Positions 1 through 6,302 of a DNA stretch of 6,461 bases are shown piece by piece. The position numbers were made by a program, and so were the translations under genes. Every line of letters begins with the position of its first letter. The first letter of the stretch is position 1. The notes under the pieces were generated by a model. The model was not told the origin of the DNA, ran no database searches, and saw only the letters and a program-made list of their open reading frames with translations. Source of the stretch: Clostridiales bacterium (lineage in GTDB: Bacteria; Bacillota; Clostridia; Oscillospirales; Acutalibacteraceae). The stretch covers positions 1 through 6,461 of the forward strand of contig JAJBVC010000146.1 in the NCBI GenBank assembly GCA_020860025.1. The letters are read 5' to 3'.

Positions 1-17
1 TATATATATTTTACCTG

Positions 18-23
18 AAAGGA
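18..23 (+). promoter_or_regulatory. ribosome-binding site of nusA
   Basis: AAAGGA lies 10 bases upstream of the ATG at 34, a slightly long but workable Shine-Dalgarno spacing. A second purine patch (TAGG, 27-30) is too close to the start to be the main site. The rest of the 33-base leader is AT-rich (TATATATATT at its left edge) and shows no terminator or promoter. Confidence 0.6.
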
Positions 24-33
24 TGATAGGAAA

Positions 34-1083
34 ATGAATAAAGAGTTTTTTGAGGCAGTAAATCAAATAGTAGCGGAGAAGAATATTCCGGAAGAATATT
101 TGTATGAAAAAATATCCGCCGCAATTGTAGTTGCCGCAAAGCATGATTATAACGGAAAGGATATTGTTCATTGCGACATTGACCCCGAAAAGCAGAAAGT
201 TAAAGTTTATGTACGCAAAAATGTTGTTGAAGAGGTAGAAGACCCCGACACGGATTTAACATTGGAACAGGCACGATTGATTCGTAAATCGGCAAAAGTC
301 GGCGGTACGATTGACATTCCTCTTAAAACAAAAAATTTCGGACGTATTGTTGCCCAAACTGCTAAGCACGTTATCAGACAGGGTATTCGTGAGGCTGAAA
401 GGGGACAGATGCTTGAAGAGTTCAAATCTAAAAATCAAGAGCTTATTTCGGCAAAGGTTGAGCGTATCGACCCGATTACGGGAAATGTAACGCTTGAAAT
501 CGGCAAAAGCCAGGCGGTTCTTCCGAAAACCGAGCAGGTTCCGGGAGAGAAATTTACCGAGAATTCTCAAATTAAAGTCTATGTTGTTGACGTTAAAGAG
601 GGCAACAAAGGGCCTAAGATTATGATTTCAAGAACTCATCCCGGTCTTGTACGCCGTTTGTTTGAACAGGAAGTTCCCGAAATTTACGACGGCACTATTG
701 AAATTAAATCGGTTTCACGTGAGGCGGGTTCAAGAACGAAAATCGCTGTGTTCTCAAAGGATGAGGATGTTGACTCTGTAGGCGCTTGTATCGGCCCGAG
801 AGGTCAGAGAGTTTCCAATATAGTTGACGTACTCGGCGGTGAAAAAATTGATATTGTCAAGTATAGCGATGATCCCGCTCAATTTGTCGGAGCAGCTCTT
901 GCTCCGTCTACCGTAAACAGCGTAGAGATTATTGATGAATCCGCTAAAGCTTGCCGTGTAACAGTTCCGGATGACCAGCTTTCACTTGCTATCGGCAACA
1001 AGGGTCAGAATGTTCGTCTTGCCGCAAGGCTTACAGGATGGAAAATTGATATAAAGCCTGAATCTGAAAATCTTGAAATTTAG
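34..1083 (+). CDS. nusA: transcription termination/antitermination protein NusA
   Basis: NusA binds RNA polymerase near the RNA exit channel and modulates pausing, intrinsic termination and antitermination in the cytoplasm. The 349-residue product shows the expected order. An N-terminal polymerase-binding domain covers about residues 1-130. An S1 RNA-binding domain covers about 135-200 and is followed by the typical linker SRTHPGLVRRLFEQEVPEI. Two KH domains follow, with loop signatures G254-P-R-G257 (KH1) and G321-N-K-G324 (KH2); the second sits in the strongly conserved stretch LSLAIGNKGQNVRLAARLTG. The protein ends shortly after KH2, so the acidic repeats of proteobacterial NusA are absent, as is usual in Firmicutes. 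It begins at the first ATG after a Shine-Dalgarno site and leads the operon segment; rimP, its usual upstream neighbour, would lie outside the window. The family call is near certain. Confidence 0.98.
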   Translation: MNKEFFEAVNQIVAEKNIPEEYLYEKISAAIVVAAKHDYNGKDIVHCDIDPEKQKVKVYVRKNVVEEVEDPDTDLTLEQARLIRKSAKVGGTIDIPLKTKNFGRIVAQTAKHVIRQGIREAERGQMLEEFKSKNQELISAKVERIDPITGNVTLEIGKSQAVLPKTEQVPGEKFTENSQIKVYVVDVKEGNKGPKIMISRTHPGLVRRLFEQEVPEIYDGTIEIKSVSREAGSRTKIAVFSKDEDVDSVGACIGPRGQRVSNIVDVLGGEKIDIVKYSDDPAQFVGAALAPSTVNSVEIIDESAKACRVTVPDDQLSLAIGNKGQNVRLAARLTGWKIDIKPESENLEI

Positions 1084-1104
1084 GAACAATAACTAATTCC
1101 TTAT

Positions 1105-1109
1105 AGGAG
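1105..1109 (+). promoter_or_regulatory. ribosome-binding site deciding the rnpM start
   Basis: AGGAG lies 9 bases upstream of the ATG at 1119. It excludes the in-frame TTG at 1110, which directly abuts this site and could not use it. It therefore sets the rnpM start at 1119. Confidence 0.8.
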
Positions 1110-1118
1110 TTGTATTCT

Positions 1119-1385
1119 ATGAAAACAAAAAAAATACCCATGAGAAAGTGTATCGGATGCGGAGAAATGTTTGACAAACGCACACTGGTTAGAGTTGTTA
1201 AAAGTCCCGACGGTACCGTATCTCTTGATTTGACAGGTAAAAAGTCGGGCAGGGGCGCATATGTTTGTAAAAACAGCGACTGCCTTTCAATGGCAAGAAA
1301 GAAAAAAGCGTTTGAACGTGCATTTTCAATGCCGATAGATGACGATGTTTATAACAATCTAAAAGAAGAAATGAAAAATGCTTAG
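1119..1385 (+). CDS. rnpM: RNase P modulator RnpM (YlxR family RNA-binding protein)
   Basis: The 88-residue product is a full-length YlxR (DUF448) protein. The family signatures are MRKCIGCGEMFDKRTLVRVV near the N-terminus and GRGAYVC at residues 44-50, followed by a basic helix (ARKKKAFERAF). In Bacillus the protein binds the RNase P RNA and modulates its activity, hence the name RnpM; that role is known for the family and inferred here. Four cysteines (C11, C14, C50, C55) form a CxxC plus Cx4C arrangement. The ATG at 1119 is chosen over the in-frame TTG at 1110 because of the well-spaced AGGAG. The end overlaps the ylxQ start by 8 bases, and the nusA-rnpM-ylxQ-infB order is the classical Gram-positive one. 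Confidence 0.95.
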   Translation: MKTKKIPMRKCIGCGEMFDKRTLVRVVKSPDGTVSLDLTGKKSGRGAYVCKNSDCLSMARKKKAFERAFSMPIDDDVYNNLKEEMKNA

Positions 1386-1710
1386 AGAAAAAACGCTTTC
1401 AATGCTTGGTCTTGCACGCCGTGCAAATAAACTTTCAATGGGTCACGATATGGCGCAGCTTGCCATAAAAAAAGGCAGGGCAAAACTGATTCTTTTTTGC
1501 AGCGACGTATCGCCAAGGCTTGTAAATGAATTTACAAGAACACTTGAAAACTTAGGCAAAAATATTCCAATCATAAAAACAGATATTTCAATGCAGGAAA
1601 TTCATACTTTCGTCGGATATAAGGCAGGCGTCTTAACAGTAGACGATGAAAATTTTGCAGTTAGAATTTCTTCACTATTAAAGCAGGAGGAAAATGTGAA
1701 TGATAATTAA
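1378..1710 (+). CDS. ylxQ: L7Ae-family K-turn RNA-binding protein YlxQ
   Basis: The 110-residue product has the single-domain L7Ae/L30e/S12e fold pattern. It opens with LSMLGLARRANKLSMG, continues with AIKKGRAKLILFCSDVS (residues 29-45) and ends with a strand-helix segment around VGYKAGVLTVDDENFA. Bacterial YlxQ proteins are L7Ae homologues that bind kink-turn RNA; the cellular target is not established. Most relatives read RRAGKL where this one has N17 in place of Gly, a small deviation outside the main RNA-contact loop. The start overlaps the end of rnpM (ATGCTTAG), and only a weak purine stretch (AAAGAAGAA) precedes it, so translation probably depends on coupling to rnpM. The last 11 bases overlap infB. 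Confidence 0.92.
   Translation: MLREKTLSMLGLARRANKLSMGHDMAQLAIKKGRAKLILFCSDVSPRLVNEFTRTLENLGKNIPIIKTDISMQEIHTFVGYKAGVLTVDDENFAVRISSLLKQEENVNDN
1685..1690 (+). promoter_or_regulatory. strong ribosome-binding site of infB
   Basis: AGGAGG, the full consensus, lies inside the 3' end of ylxQ, 9 bases before the infB ATG at 1700. A closer ATG at 1694 is in the infB frame but is followed at once by TGA, so it cannot start IF2. This is the strongest Shine-Dalgarno site in the window, fitting the high demand for IF2. Confidence 0.85.
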
Positions 1711-4093
1711 AATTAAAGTTTCCGATATTGCAAAAGATTTTGAAAAAACCAATAAGGAAATTATCAACATTCTCAGCGATTATTGCGACGGTTCTGCAAA
1801 AAAAGCAAATACGCTGTTAAAAGAAGATGAACTTGATGTTGTTTTAGATAAGTTGACACTTGATAACAGCGTCGAGAATTTTGAAAAGTATTTTAACGCT
1901 CAAAAAGATGAGCCAAAAGCTTCAAAAGAGCAGAAAAAGCAGACGCCGCCGCCACAGCTTAAGAAAACCACACAGCCGGGTGAAAAAGTTGTTGAAAATC
2001 AAAAGCATAAGAATCAGGCTGCAATTCTTCAAATGGCTGAGCAAGCGGCAAAGCGTGCCGAAGAAAAGGCTAAGAAAAGGGAAAATCAGCTTCCGCAGGC
2101 GAGAACAAAGGGCGAGGTACGCCACGTTGACACAAGAGTAAATACTGTTGATCTTGAAAAATATAATCAGAAGTATGAGGATATTGCTCCCGCTTCACAG
2201 ATGAATGATTATCAGCAAAAGCAGAAAATCAATCAAAAATCAAAGAGATATAAAAAGAAAAAACCTCAGGGTATCCATGCTCGTTCAAAGAAAGAAACGG
2301 AGCAGCAGCGTCTTGCACGTATTGCAGAGCAGAGAAAGAAGCAACAGATTAAAATTCAAATTCCCGAAGAGATTACAGTCGGAGAGCTTGCGAGCCTTTT
2401 GCGTATGACGGCAACAGAGGTTATTAAGAAGCTTATGGCCCTCGGTGTAATGGCTACGGTGAACGAAGTAATTGATTTTGATACGGCTGAGATTGTTGCT
2501 ACAGAGCTTGGCGCAAAGGTTGAAAAAGAGGTTGTTGTAACTATCGAAGAGCAGATTATAGAGGAAGAGGTAGAAGACGATGAAAATGCTGTTACACGTC
2601 CTCCTGTAGTTTGCGTAATGGGTCACGTTGACCACGGCAAGACCTCTATTCTCGACGCTATAAGAGATACCGACGTTACCTCAACAGAGGCAGGTGGTAT
2701 TACTCAGGCAATCGGCGCATATCAGGTTGAAATCAACGGAGAAAAAATCACATTTCTTGATACTCCGGGTCACGCCGCATTTACAGCAATGCGTGCAAGA
2801 GGTGCAATGGCAACCGATATAGCGGTGCTTGTTGTAGCTGCCGATGACGGTATTATGCCGCAGACGGTTGAGGCTATAAATCACGCAAAAGCCGCTGACG
2901 TAGAAATTATCGTTGCAATCAACAAGATGGACAAAGAGGGTGCAAATCCCGAAAAAGTTATGCAGCAGTTGACAGAGCATAATCTTGTTCCCGAAGAATG
3001 GGGCGGTGACGTTATTTGCGTTCCTGTTTCCGCTAAGACGGGTATGGGAATTGATAAACTGCTTGAAACAATACTTCTTGTTGCGGAAATGGCTGAACTC
3101 AAGGCAAATCCGAACCGTGCGGCAAAGGGAATAGTTATTGAAGCAAAGCTTGACAAGGGAAGAGGCCCTATTGCTACGCTCCTTGTTCAAAACGGTACTC
3201 TTAACGCAGGAGATATTGTTGTTGCCGGTACCGCCGTTGGTAAAATACGTGCAATGACAGATTATCACGGTAATTCTATAGAGAGCGCAGGCCCGTCTGT
3301 TCCTGTTGAAATTATGGGTCTTGATATTGCTCCTATGAGCGGTGACGCTTTCAATGCCGTTTCTGATGAAAAACTTGCAAGAGAACTCGTTGAGCAGAGA
3401 AAGAATCAGGCTAAGGAAGAAGAGTTTAAACTCTTCCAGAAAGTTACTCTTGACACGCTGTTTGATACGCTTCAGGAAGGCGAGATGAAAGAACTCAACA
3501 TTATCGTCAAAGCTGACGTTCAGGGTTCTGTTGAGGCTGTTAAGCAGTCGCTTCTTAAAATTGAAAATGATGAGGTTAATGTTAAGATTGTTCACGGTGC
3601 TGTCGGTGCCGTAAGCGAGAGCGATGTAATGCTTGCTTCCGCTTCAAACGCAATTATAGTAGGATTTAATATAGGCATTGACCCGATTGCCGCCGACAAT
3701 GCTCAGCGTGACGGCATTGAAATAAAGACTTATGATGTTATTTATGACGCTATTGAAGATATCGAAAACGCAATGAGAGGTATGCGTGCGCCTAAATATC
3801 GTGATGTCGATACAGGCGAGGTTGAAGTTCGTGAGGTTTACAAAATCTCATCGGCAGGTACTATTGCAGGTTCTCTTGTTACATCAGGTACAATTCGCCG
3901 TGAAGGTAAAGTTCGTGTTATGCGAAACGGTAAACAGATTGCGGATGTAAAGCTTGCAAACCTCAAGCGTTTTAAAGACGAGGTCAAAGAGGTTTCGTCA
4001 GGTTATGAGTGTGGTATCAGCCTTGAGGATTGGGACGATATTCAGGAAGGCGATATTCTTCAGGCTTATATAGTTGAGGAATACAGGGACTGA
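1700..4093 (+). CDS. infB: translation initiation factor IF-2
   Basis: IF2 is the GTPase that brings fMet-tRNA to the 30S subunit and promotes 50S joining. The 797-residue product is full length. It has an N-terminal IF2_N module (about 1-55), a long lysine/glutamine/glutamate-rich linker (about 65-220) and a second IF2_N module (about 225-276). The G domain is canonical: G1 GHVDHGKT 308-315, G2 GGITQ 332-336, G3 DTPGH 354-358 with catalytic H358, G4 NKMD 408-411 and G5 SAK 444-446. Domain II (about 476-575), domain III (about 600-705) and the fMet-tRNA-binding C-terminal domain (about 711-797, with GYECGI at 768-773) follow. Oddities are S725 where many IF2s have Cys, and a distinctive tyrosine-containing segment in the linker (143-163). 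The start is set by AGGAGG. It overlaps ylxQ by 11 bases and rbfA follows after 4 bases. Unlike Bacillus, no ylxP sits between infB and rbfA. Confidence 0.99.
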   Translation: MIIKIKVSDIAKDFEKTNKEIINILSDYCDGSAKKANTLLKEDELDVVLDKLTLDNSVENFEKYFNAQKDEPKASKEQKKQTPPPQLKKTTQPGEKVVENQKHKNQAAILQMAEQAAKRAEEKAKKRENQLPQARTKGEVRHVDTRVNTVDLEKYNQKYEDIAPASQMNDYQQKQKINQKSKRYKKKKPQGIHARSKKETEQQRLARIAEQRKKQQIKIQIPEEITVGELASLLRMTATEVIKKLMALGVMATVNEVIDFDTAEIVATELGAKVEKEVVVTIEEQIIEEEVEDDENAVTRPPVVCVMGHVDHGKTSILDAIRDTDVTSTEAGGITQAIGAYQVEINGEKITFLDTPGHAAFTAMRARGAMATDIAVLVVAADDGIMPQTVEAINHAKAADVEIIVAINKMDKEGANPEKVMQQLTEHNLVPEEWGGDVICVPVSAKTGMGIDKLLETILLVAEMAELKANPNRAAKGIVIEAKLDKGRGPIATLLVQNGTLNAGDIVVAGTAVGKIRAMTDYHGNSIESAGPSVPVEIMGLDIAPMSGDAFNAVSDEKLARELVEQRKNQAKEEEFKLFQKVTLDTLFDTLQEGEMKELNIIVKADVQGSVEAVKQSLLKIENDEVNVKIVHGAVGAVSESDVMLASASNAIIVGFNIGIDPIAADNAQRDGIEIKTYDVIYDAIEDIENAMRGMRAPKYRDVDTGEVEVREVYKISSAGTIAGSLVTSGTIRREGKVRVMRNGKQIADVKLANLKRFKDEVKEVSSGYECGISLEDWDDIQEGDILQAYIVEEYRD
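3419..3436. repeat. perfect 18-base palindrome inside infB
   Basis: GAAGAGTTTAAACTCTTC reads identically on both strands, centred between 3427 and 3428, and ends at a mismatch on the next pair. It encodes part of KEEEFKLFQK, the segment joining IF2 domains II and III. That stretch is commonly rich in E, F, K and L in this family, so the symmetry may simply follow from the encoded residues. No spacer separates the two arms, so it cannot form an ordinary RNA hairpin with a full stem. Confidence 0.85.
4085..4089 (+). promoter_or_regulatory. ribosome-binding site deciding the rbfA start
   Basis: AGGGA lies 8 bases before the ATG at 4098 and overlaps the last infB codons. It favours 4098 over the in-frame TTG at 4074, which would add eight residues (MRNTGTDI) unlike any usual RbfA N-terminus. 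Confidence 0.7.
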
Positions 4094-4097
4094 TATT

Positions 4098-4445
4098 ATG
4101 GCAGGATTTCATATTGACAGAATATCTGAGGATATTAAAAGAGAAATCATATCAATTATGCGTGAGCTTAAAGACCCCAGAATCAATGAAATGCTTACAG
4201 TTGTTAAGGTTGATGTCAGCGGAGATTTAAGCTATGCCAAGGTTTATATAAGTGCAATTCAGGGCATTGACGCCGCAAAAAGCTCTATTAAAGGTCTTGA
4301 AAGCGCACAGGGATATATACGCAAGCAGCTTGGAACACGTCTTCATCTTCGCAAGAGCCCCGAGCTGAAGTTTATCGCTGATAATTCCATTGAAAAAGGT
4401 ATGGATCTCTTTGAAAAAATTAAGGAAATAAATCATGAAAATTGA
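4098..4445 (+). CDS. rbfA: 30S ribosome-binding factor RbfA
   Basis: RbfA binds the 30S subunit during late maturation and supports processing of the 16S rRNA 5' end and cold adaptation. The 115-residue product matches the usual family length and is a single KH-type domain. Visible signatures are RISEDIKREI at the N-terminus, LKDPRI (24-29), VSGDLSYAKVYIS (40-52), the A70-x-G72 interhelical kink typical of the RbfA KH fold, and LRKSPELKF near the C-terminus. The ATG at 4098 is chosen because MAGFHIDRI matches the usual family start and has AGGGA upstream. It begins 4 bases after the infB stop and its last 11 bases overlap the next gene, so it is almost certainly co-translated with both neighbours. 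I see nothing unusual in it. Confidence 0.97.
   Translation: MAGFHIDRISEDIKREIISIMRELKDPRINEMLTVVKVDVSGDLSYAKVYISAIQGIDAAKSSIKGLESAQGYIRKQLGTRLHLRKSPELKFIADNSIEKGMDLFEKIKEINHEN
4422..4426 (+). promoter_or_regulatory. ribosome-binding site of the nrnA-like gene
   Basis: AAGGA inside the 3' end of rbfA lies 8 bases before the ATG at 4435. It supports that start and the 11-base overlap with rbfA. Confidence 0.7.
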
Positions 4446-5373
4446 TGTAAACGAATGTGCCGAGCTTTTAAAGGAAAAGGACAATATCCTGATTCTTACT
4501 CACGCTCATCCCGACGGCGATACATTAGGCTGCGGATTTGCTCTTTGCCGTGCACTTATGAAAATCGGAAAAATATGCGCCGTTATAAACGACGATGAAA
4601 TTCCGACTAAATACGATTATCTTTATGATGATATTGTTCCAATTAAATTTAAGCAGGATTTTGTTGTGGCGGTTGACGTTGCCACGACAAACCTGCTCGG
4701 CAATTTGGACGGCAGGTACCATGTCGATTTATGTATTGACCACCATACGACAAATACGGAATATGCCGACAGGCTTTTGCTTGACGACGTTCCGGCTGCG
4801 TGCCAGATAATGTATGATGTTATAAAAGCGCTTGGCGTTGAAATTGACAGGGGTATTGCAAATTGCCTTTACACAGGACTTAGTACAGATACAGGCTGTT
4901 TTCGTTATGCTTCAACGACCGCCGAAACCTACAGGGTTGCGGCTCAGCTTATTGACGCAGGTGCTGAAAACGGCAGAATAAATCGCCTTATGTTTGAAAC
5001 TAAGACGAAAACATATGCTCGCCTTGAGCGTCTTGCTCTTGAATCAATGCGTTTTTATGATAACGAGCGTATTGCGGTAATTACGATTACGCAGGATATG
5101 TACCGTCTGACCGGTTCAAATGAGCAGGAAACAGAGGCTATCGCTCCTTTAACAAGGCAGATTGAAGGGGTAGAGATAGGCATTACCATTCGTGAAAAGG
5201 CTGACGGCTCATGCAAGGCTTCGCTCAGAACGTATGAAACGGTTAATGCGGCTGAACTTGCAAAGTGCTTTGGCGGCGGCGGTCATGCTCAGGCTGCTGC
5301 GTGCAGATTTGACTGTGACGTAAAAGAGGCTAAAAAAATTCTTGTGGAAAAATGCGGAGAATTTTTAAAATGA
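4435..5373 (+). CDS. nrnA: DHH/DHHA1 phosphoesterase, NrnA-like oligoribonuclease / pAp phosphatase
   Basis: Members of this family are metal-dependent phosphoesterases. NrnA of Bacillus removes RNA fragments of a few nucleotides from the 5' or 3' end and also dephosphorylates pAp; related DHH proteins cleave cyclic or linear dinucleotides. The 312-residue product has the expected motifs: H23-A-H25-P-D27-G-D29 in motif I, D81 in VAVDVAT, the signature D102-H103-H104, and D152 in TGLSTDTGCFRY, all likely Mn-binding. The C-terminal DHHA1 domain ends with the substrate-binding loop G280-GGG-H284. Relatives commonly read HxxAAG after the glycines, and here it is HAQAAAC. The protein is rich in Cys (C8, C33, C38, C48, C100 and more) and has no signal peptide, fitting a cytoplasmic enzyme. 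In Clostridia this gene usually sits between rbfA and truB. The family is certain, but the exact substrate (nanoRNA, pAp or dinucleotide) cannot be told from sequence. Confidence 0.93.
   Translation: MKIDVNECAELLKEKDNILILTHAHPDGDTLGCGFALCRALMKIGKICAVINDDEIPTKYDYLYDDIVPIKFKQDFVVAVDVATTNLLGNLDGRYHVDLCIDHHTTNTEYADRLLLDDVPAACQIMYDVIKALGVEIDRGIANCLYTGLSTDTGCFRYASTTAETYRVAAQLIDAGAENGRINRLMFETKTKTYARLERLALESMRFYDNERIAVITITQDMYRLTGSNEQETEAIAPLTRQIEGVEIGITIREKADGSCKASLRTYETVNAAELAKCFGGGGHAQAAACRFDCDVKEAKKILVEKCGEFLK
5356..5360 (+). promoter_or_regulatory. ribosome-binding site deciding the truB start
   Basis: GGAGA lies 9 bases before the ATG at 5370. The alternative in-frame ATG at 5352 lacks a comparable site and would place this motif inside the gene. 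The choice gives the common 4-base ATGA overlap with the preceding gene. Confidence 0.75.
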
Positions 5374-6266
5374 CAGGTATTGTCTGTATAATTACACCGC
5401 TGGATATTACTGCCTTTGGAGTAGTTGCCAACGTGCGTGGTATCATGCGTGAAAAAATGGTCGGTCATACGGGTACTCTTGACCCTATGGCGACAGGTGT
5501 ACTGTCGATTATGCTCGGCGGTGCGACACGCTTCCTTGATTATCTGCCCGACAGCGATAAGGGCTACCGTGCAACATTTATTTTAGGCAAAACTACCGAT
5601 ACGCTTGATATTACGGGAAAGGTGCTTAGCACCTGTGACACTACGGCTGCATACAGTGATGTTGTTGAAGTGGCATCGAAGTTTAAAGGCGAAATTGAGC
5701 AGATTCCGCCTATGTATTCCGCTGTTTCGGTTGACGGCAAACGTCTTTATGACCTTGCAAGGCAGGGAATAGAGGTTGAAAGAAAAAGCCGCAGGGTGAA
5801 TATAAAGAAGCTTGAAATCACTCAAAATGACACTGAAAGCTATACTATTGACGTTCTCTGTTCAAAGGGTACGTATATTCGCACACTGATTGACGATATA
5901 GGCAAAGTGCTCGGATGCGGAGCCGTTATGACATCTCTTATAAGAACACAGGCTATGGGCTTTACTCTTGACGACTGTGTTACTCTTGATGAGCTTCAAA
6001 GGATTAAAGACAGCGGCTTGGTTTTTGACAGTGTGGTGTGGGACATAGAAAAAATACTTGCACCTTACGACAGCGTTTTAGTTACTCAGGCACAGGCTAA
6101 ACGCTTTTCAAACGGCGGAGCTCTTGATTTAAACAGGATAAAAAAGCCGCTTACTGAAGGACTTTACCGTGTTTACAGTCCAAACGGTATTTTTTTAGGA
6201 CTGGGCGAATGTGATTTTGACAAAAATGAACTTCGTGTAAAACGTCTTTTGGTCAGAAATCAGTAG
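5370..6266 (+). CDS. truB: tRNA pseudouridine(55) synthase TruB
   Basis: TruB converts U55 in the T-loop of elongator tRNAs to pseudouridine and also acts as a tRNA folding chaperone. The 298-residue product is close to the usual Gram-positive length. The catalytic motif GHTGTLDPMATGVL is intact with nucleophile D38. Y66 (DKGYRATF) matches the conserved active-site Tyr, and R171 in KGTYIRTL matches the conserved Arg that pairs with the catalytic Asp. The C-terminal PUA-like region covers about 235-297. The N-terminal motif I is unusual: the family typically reads KPxGxTS, but here it is TPLDITA (residues 9-15), losing the Lys, Gly and Ser. The ATG at 5370 is preferred over 5352 because of GGAGA and because MTGIV aligns with usual TruB N-termini. 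It overlaps the previous stop as ATGA. Catalytic residues suggest an active enzyme. Confidence 0.97.
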   Translation: MTGIVCIITPLDITAFGVVANVRGIMREKMVGHTGTLDPMATGVLSIMLGGATRFLDYLPDSDKGYRATFILGKTTDTLDITGKVLSTCDTTAAYSDVVEVASKFKGEIEQIPPMYSAVSVDGKRLYDLARQGIEVERKSRRVNIKKLEITQNDTESYTIDVLCSKGTYIRTLIDDIGKVLGCGAVMTSLIRTQAMGFTLDDCVTLDELQRIKDSGLVFDSVVWDIEKILAPYDSVLVTQAQAKRFSNGGALDLNRIKKPLTEGLYRVYSPNGIFLGLGECDFDKNELRVKRLLVRNQ

Positions 6267-6302
6267 CATTTGACTGCTATATATGTTTTAAGCGAGAAAT
6301 TT

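Noticed and set aside
2..37. Open frame 2-37 ending TGA across the nusA ATG (ATGA overlap), possible tail of rimP
   Set aside because: Only 11 codons are visible and they show no recognisable RimP ending. Stops in the other two frames (16-18, 24-26) are equally plausible ends, so no gene is called.
562..571. GAGAATTCTC 10-base palindrome within nusA
   Set aside because: Too short to be notable at this window length.
1082..1101. Short inverted repeat AGGAA...TTCCT after nusA, possible terminator
   Set aside because: The stem is only five weak base pairs with a 10-base loop and no T-run; rnpM follows immediately.
1860..2141. Forward frame of 93 codons overlapping the IF2 linker, very Lys/Arg/Ser rich
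   Set aside because: This is a frame-shifted reading of the Lys/Gln-rich linker; the bias follows from A-rich codons.
2162..2167. TATAAT hexamer inside the infB linker
   Set aside because: No -35-like element at the proper spacing; expected by chance in an AT-rich coding stretch.
2285..2635. Reverse-strand open frame of 116 codons opposite the second IF2_N module
   Set aside because: It is antisense to conserved infB sequence, with low-complexity Leu/Asn/Cys content and no domain features.
2681..3595. Long reverse-strand open frame (304 codons) opposite the infB GTPase region
   Set aside because: It lies fully antisense to the highly conserved IF2 G domain and domain II, its translation is Cys/Asn/Phe-rich without family features, and no ribosome-binding site or promoter is evident. 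It is a shadow of infB codon usage.
6264..6290. Hairpin TAGCA/TGCTA at the truB stop followed by TATATGTTTTA, possible terminator
   Set aside because: The stem is five base pairs (six with a G-T pair), not GC-rich, and no uninterrupted T-run follows; it may be chance.
6270..6291. TTGACT followed by TATATA/TTTTAA in the truB-ribF spacer, possible promoter for the ribF-like gene
   Set aside because: TTGACT matches a -35 box well, but no -10-like hexamer lies 16-18 bases downstream; the TA-rich hexamers are 2 and 10 bases away.
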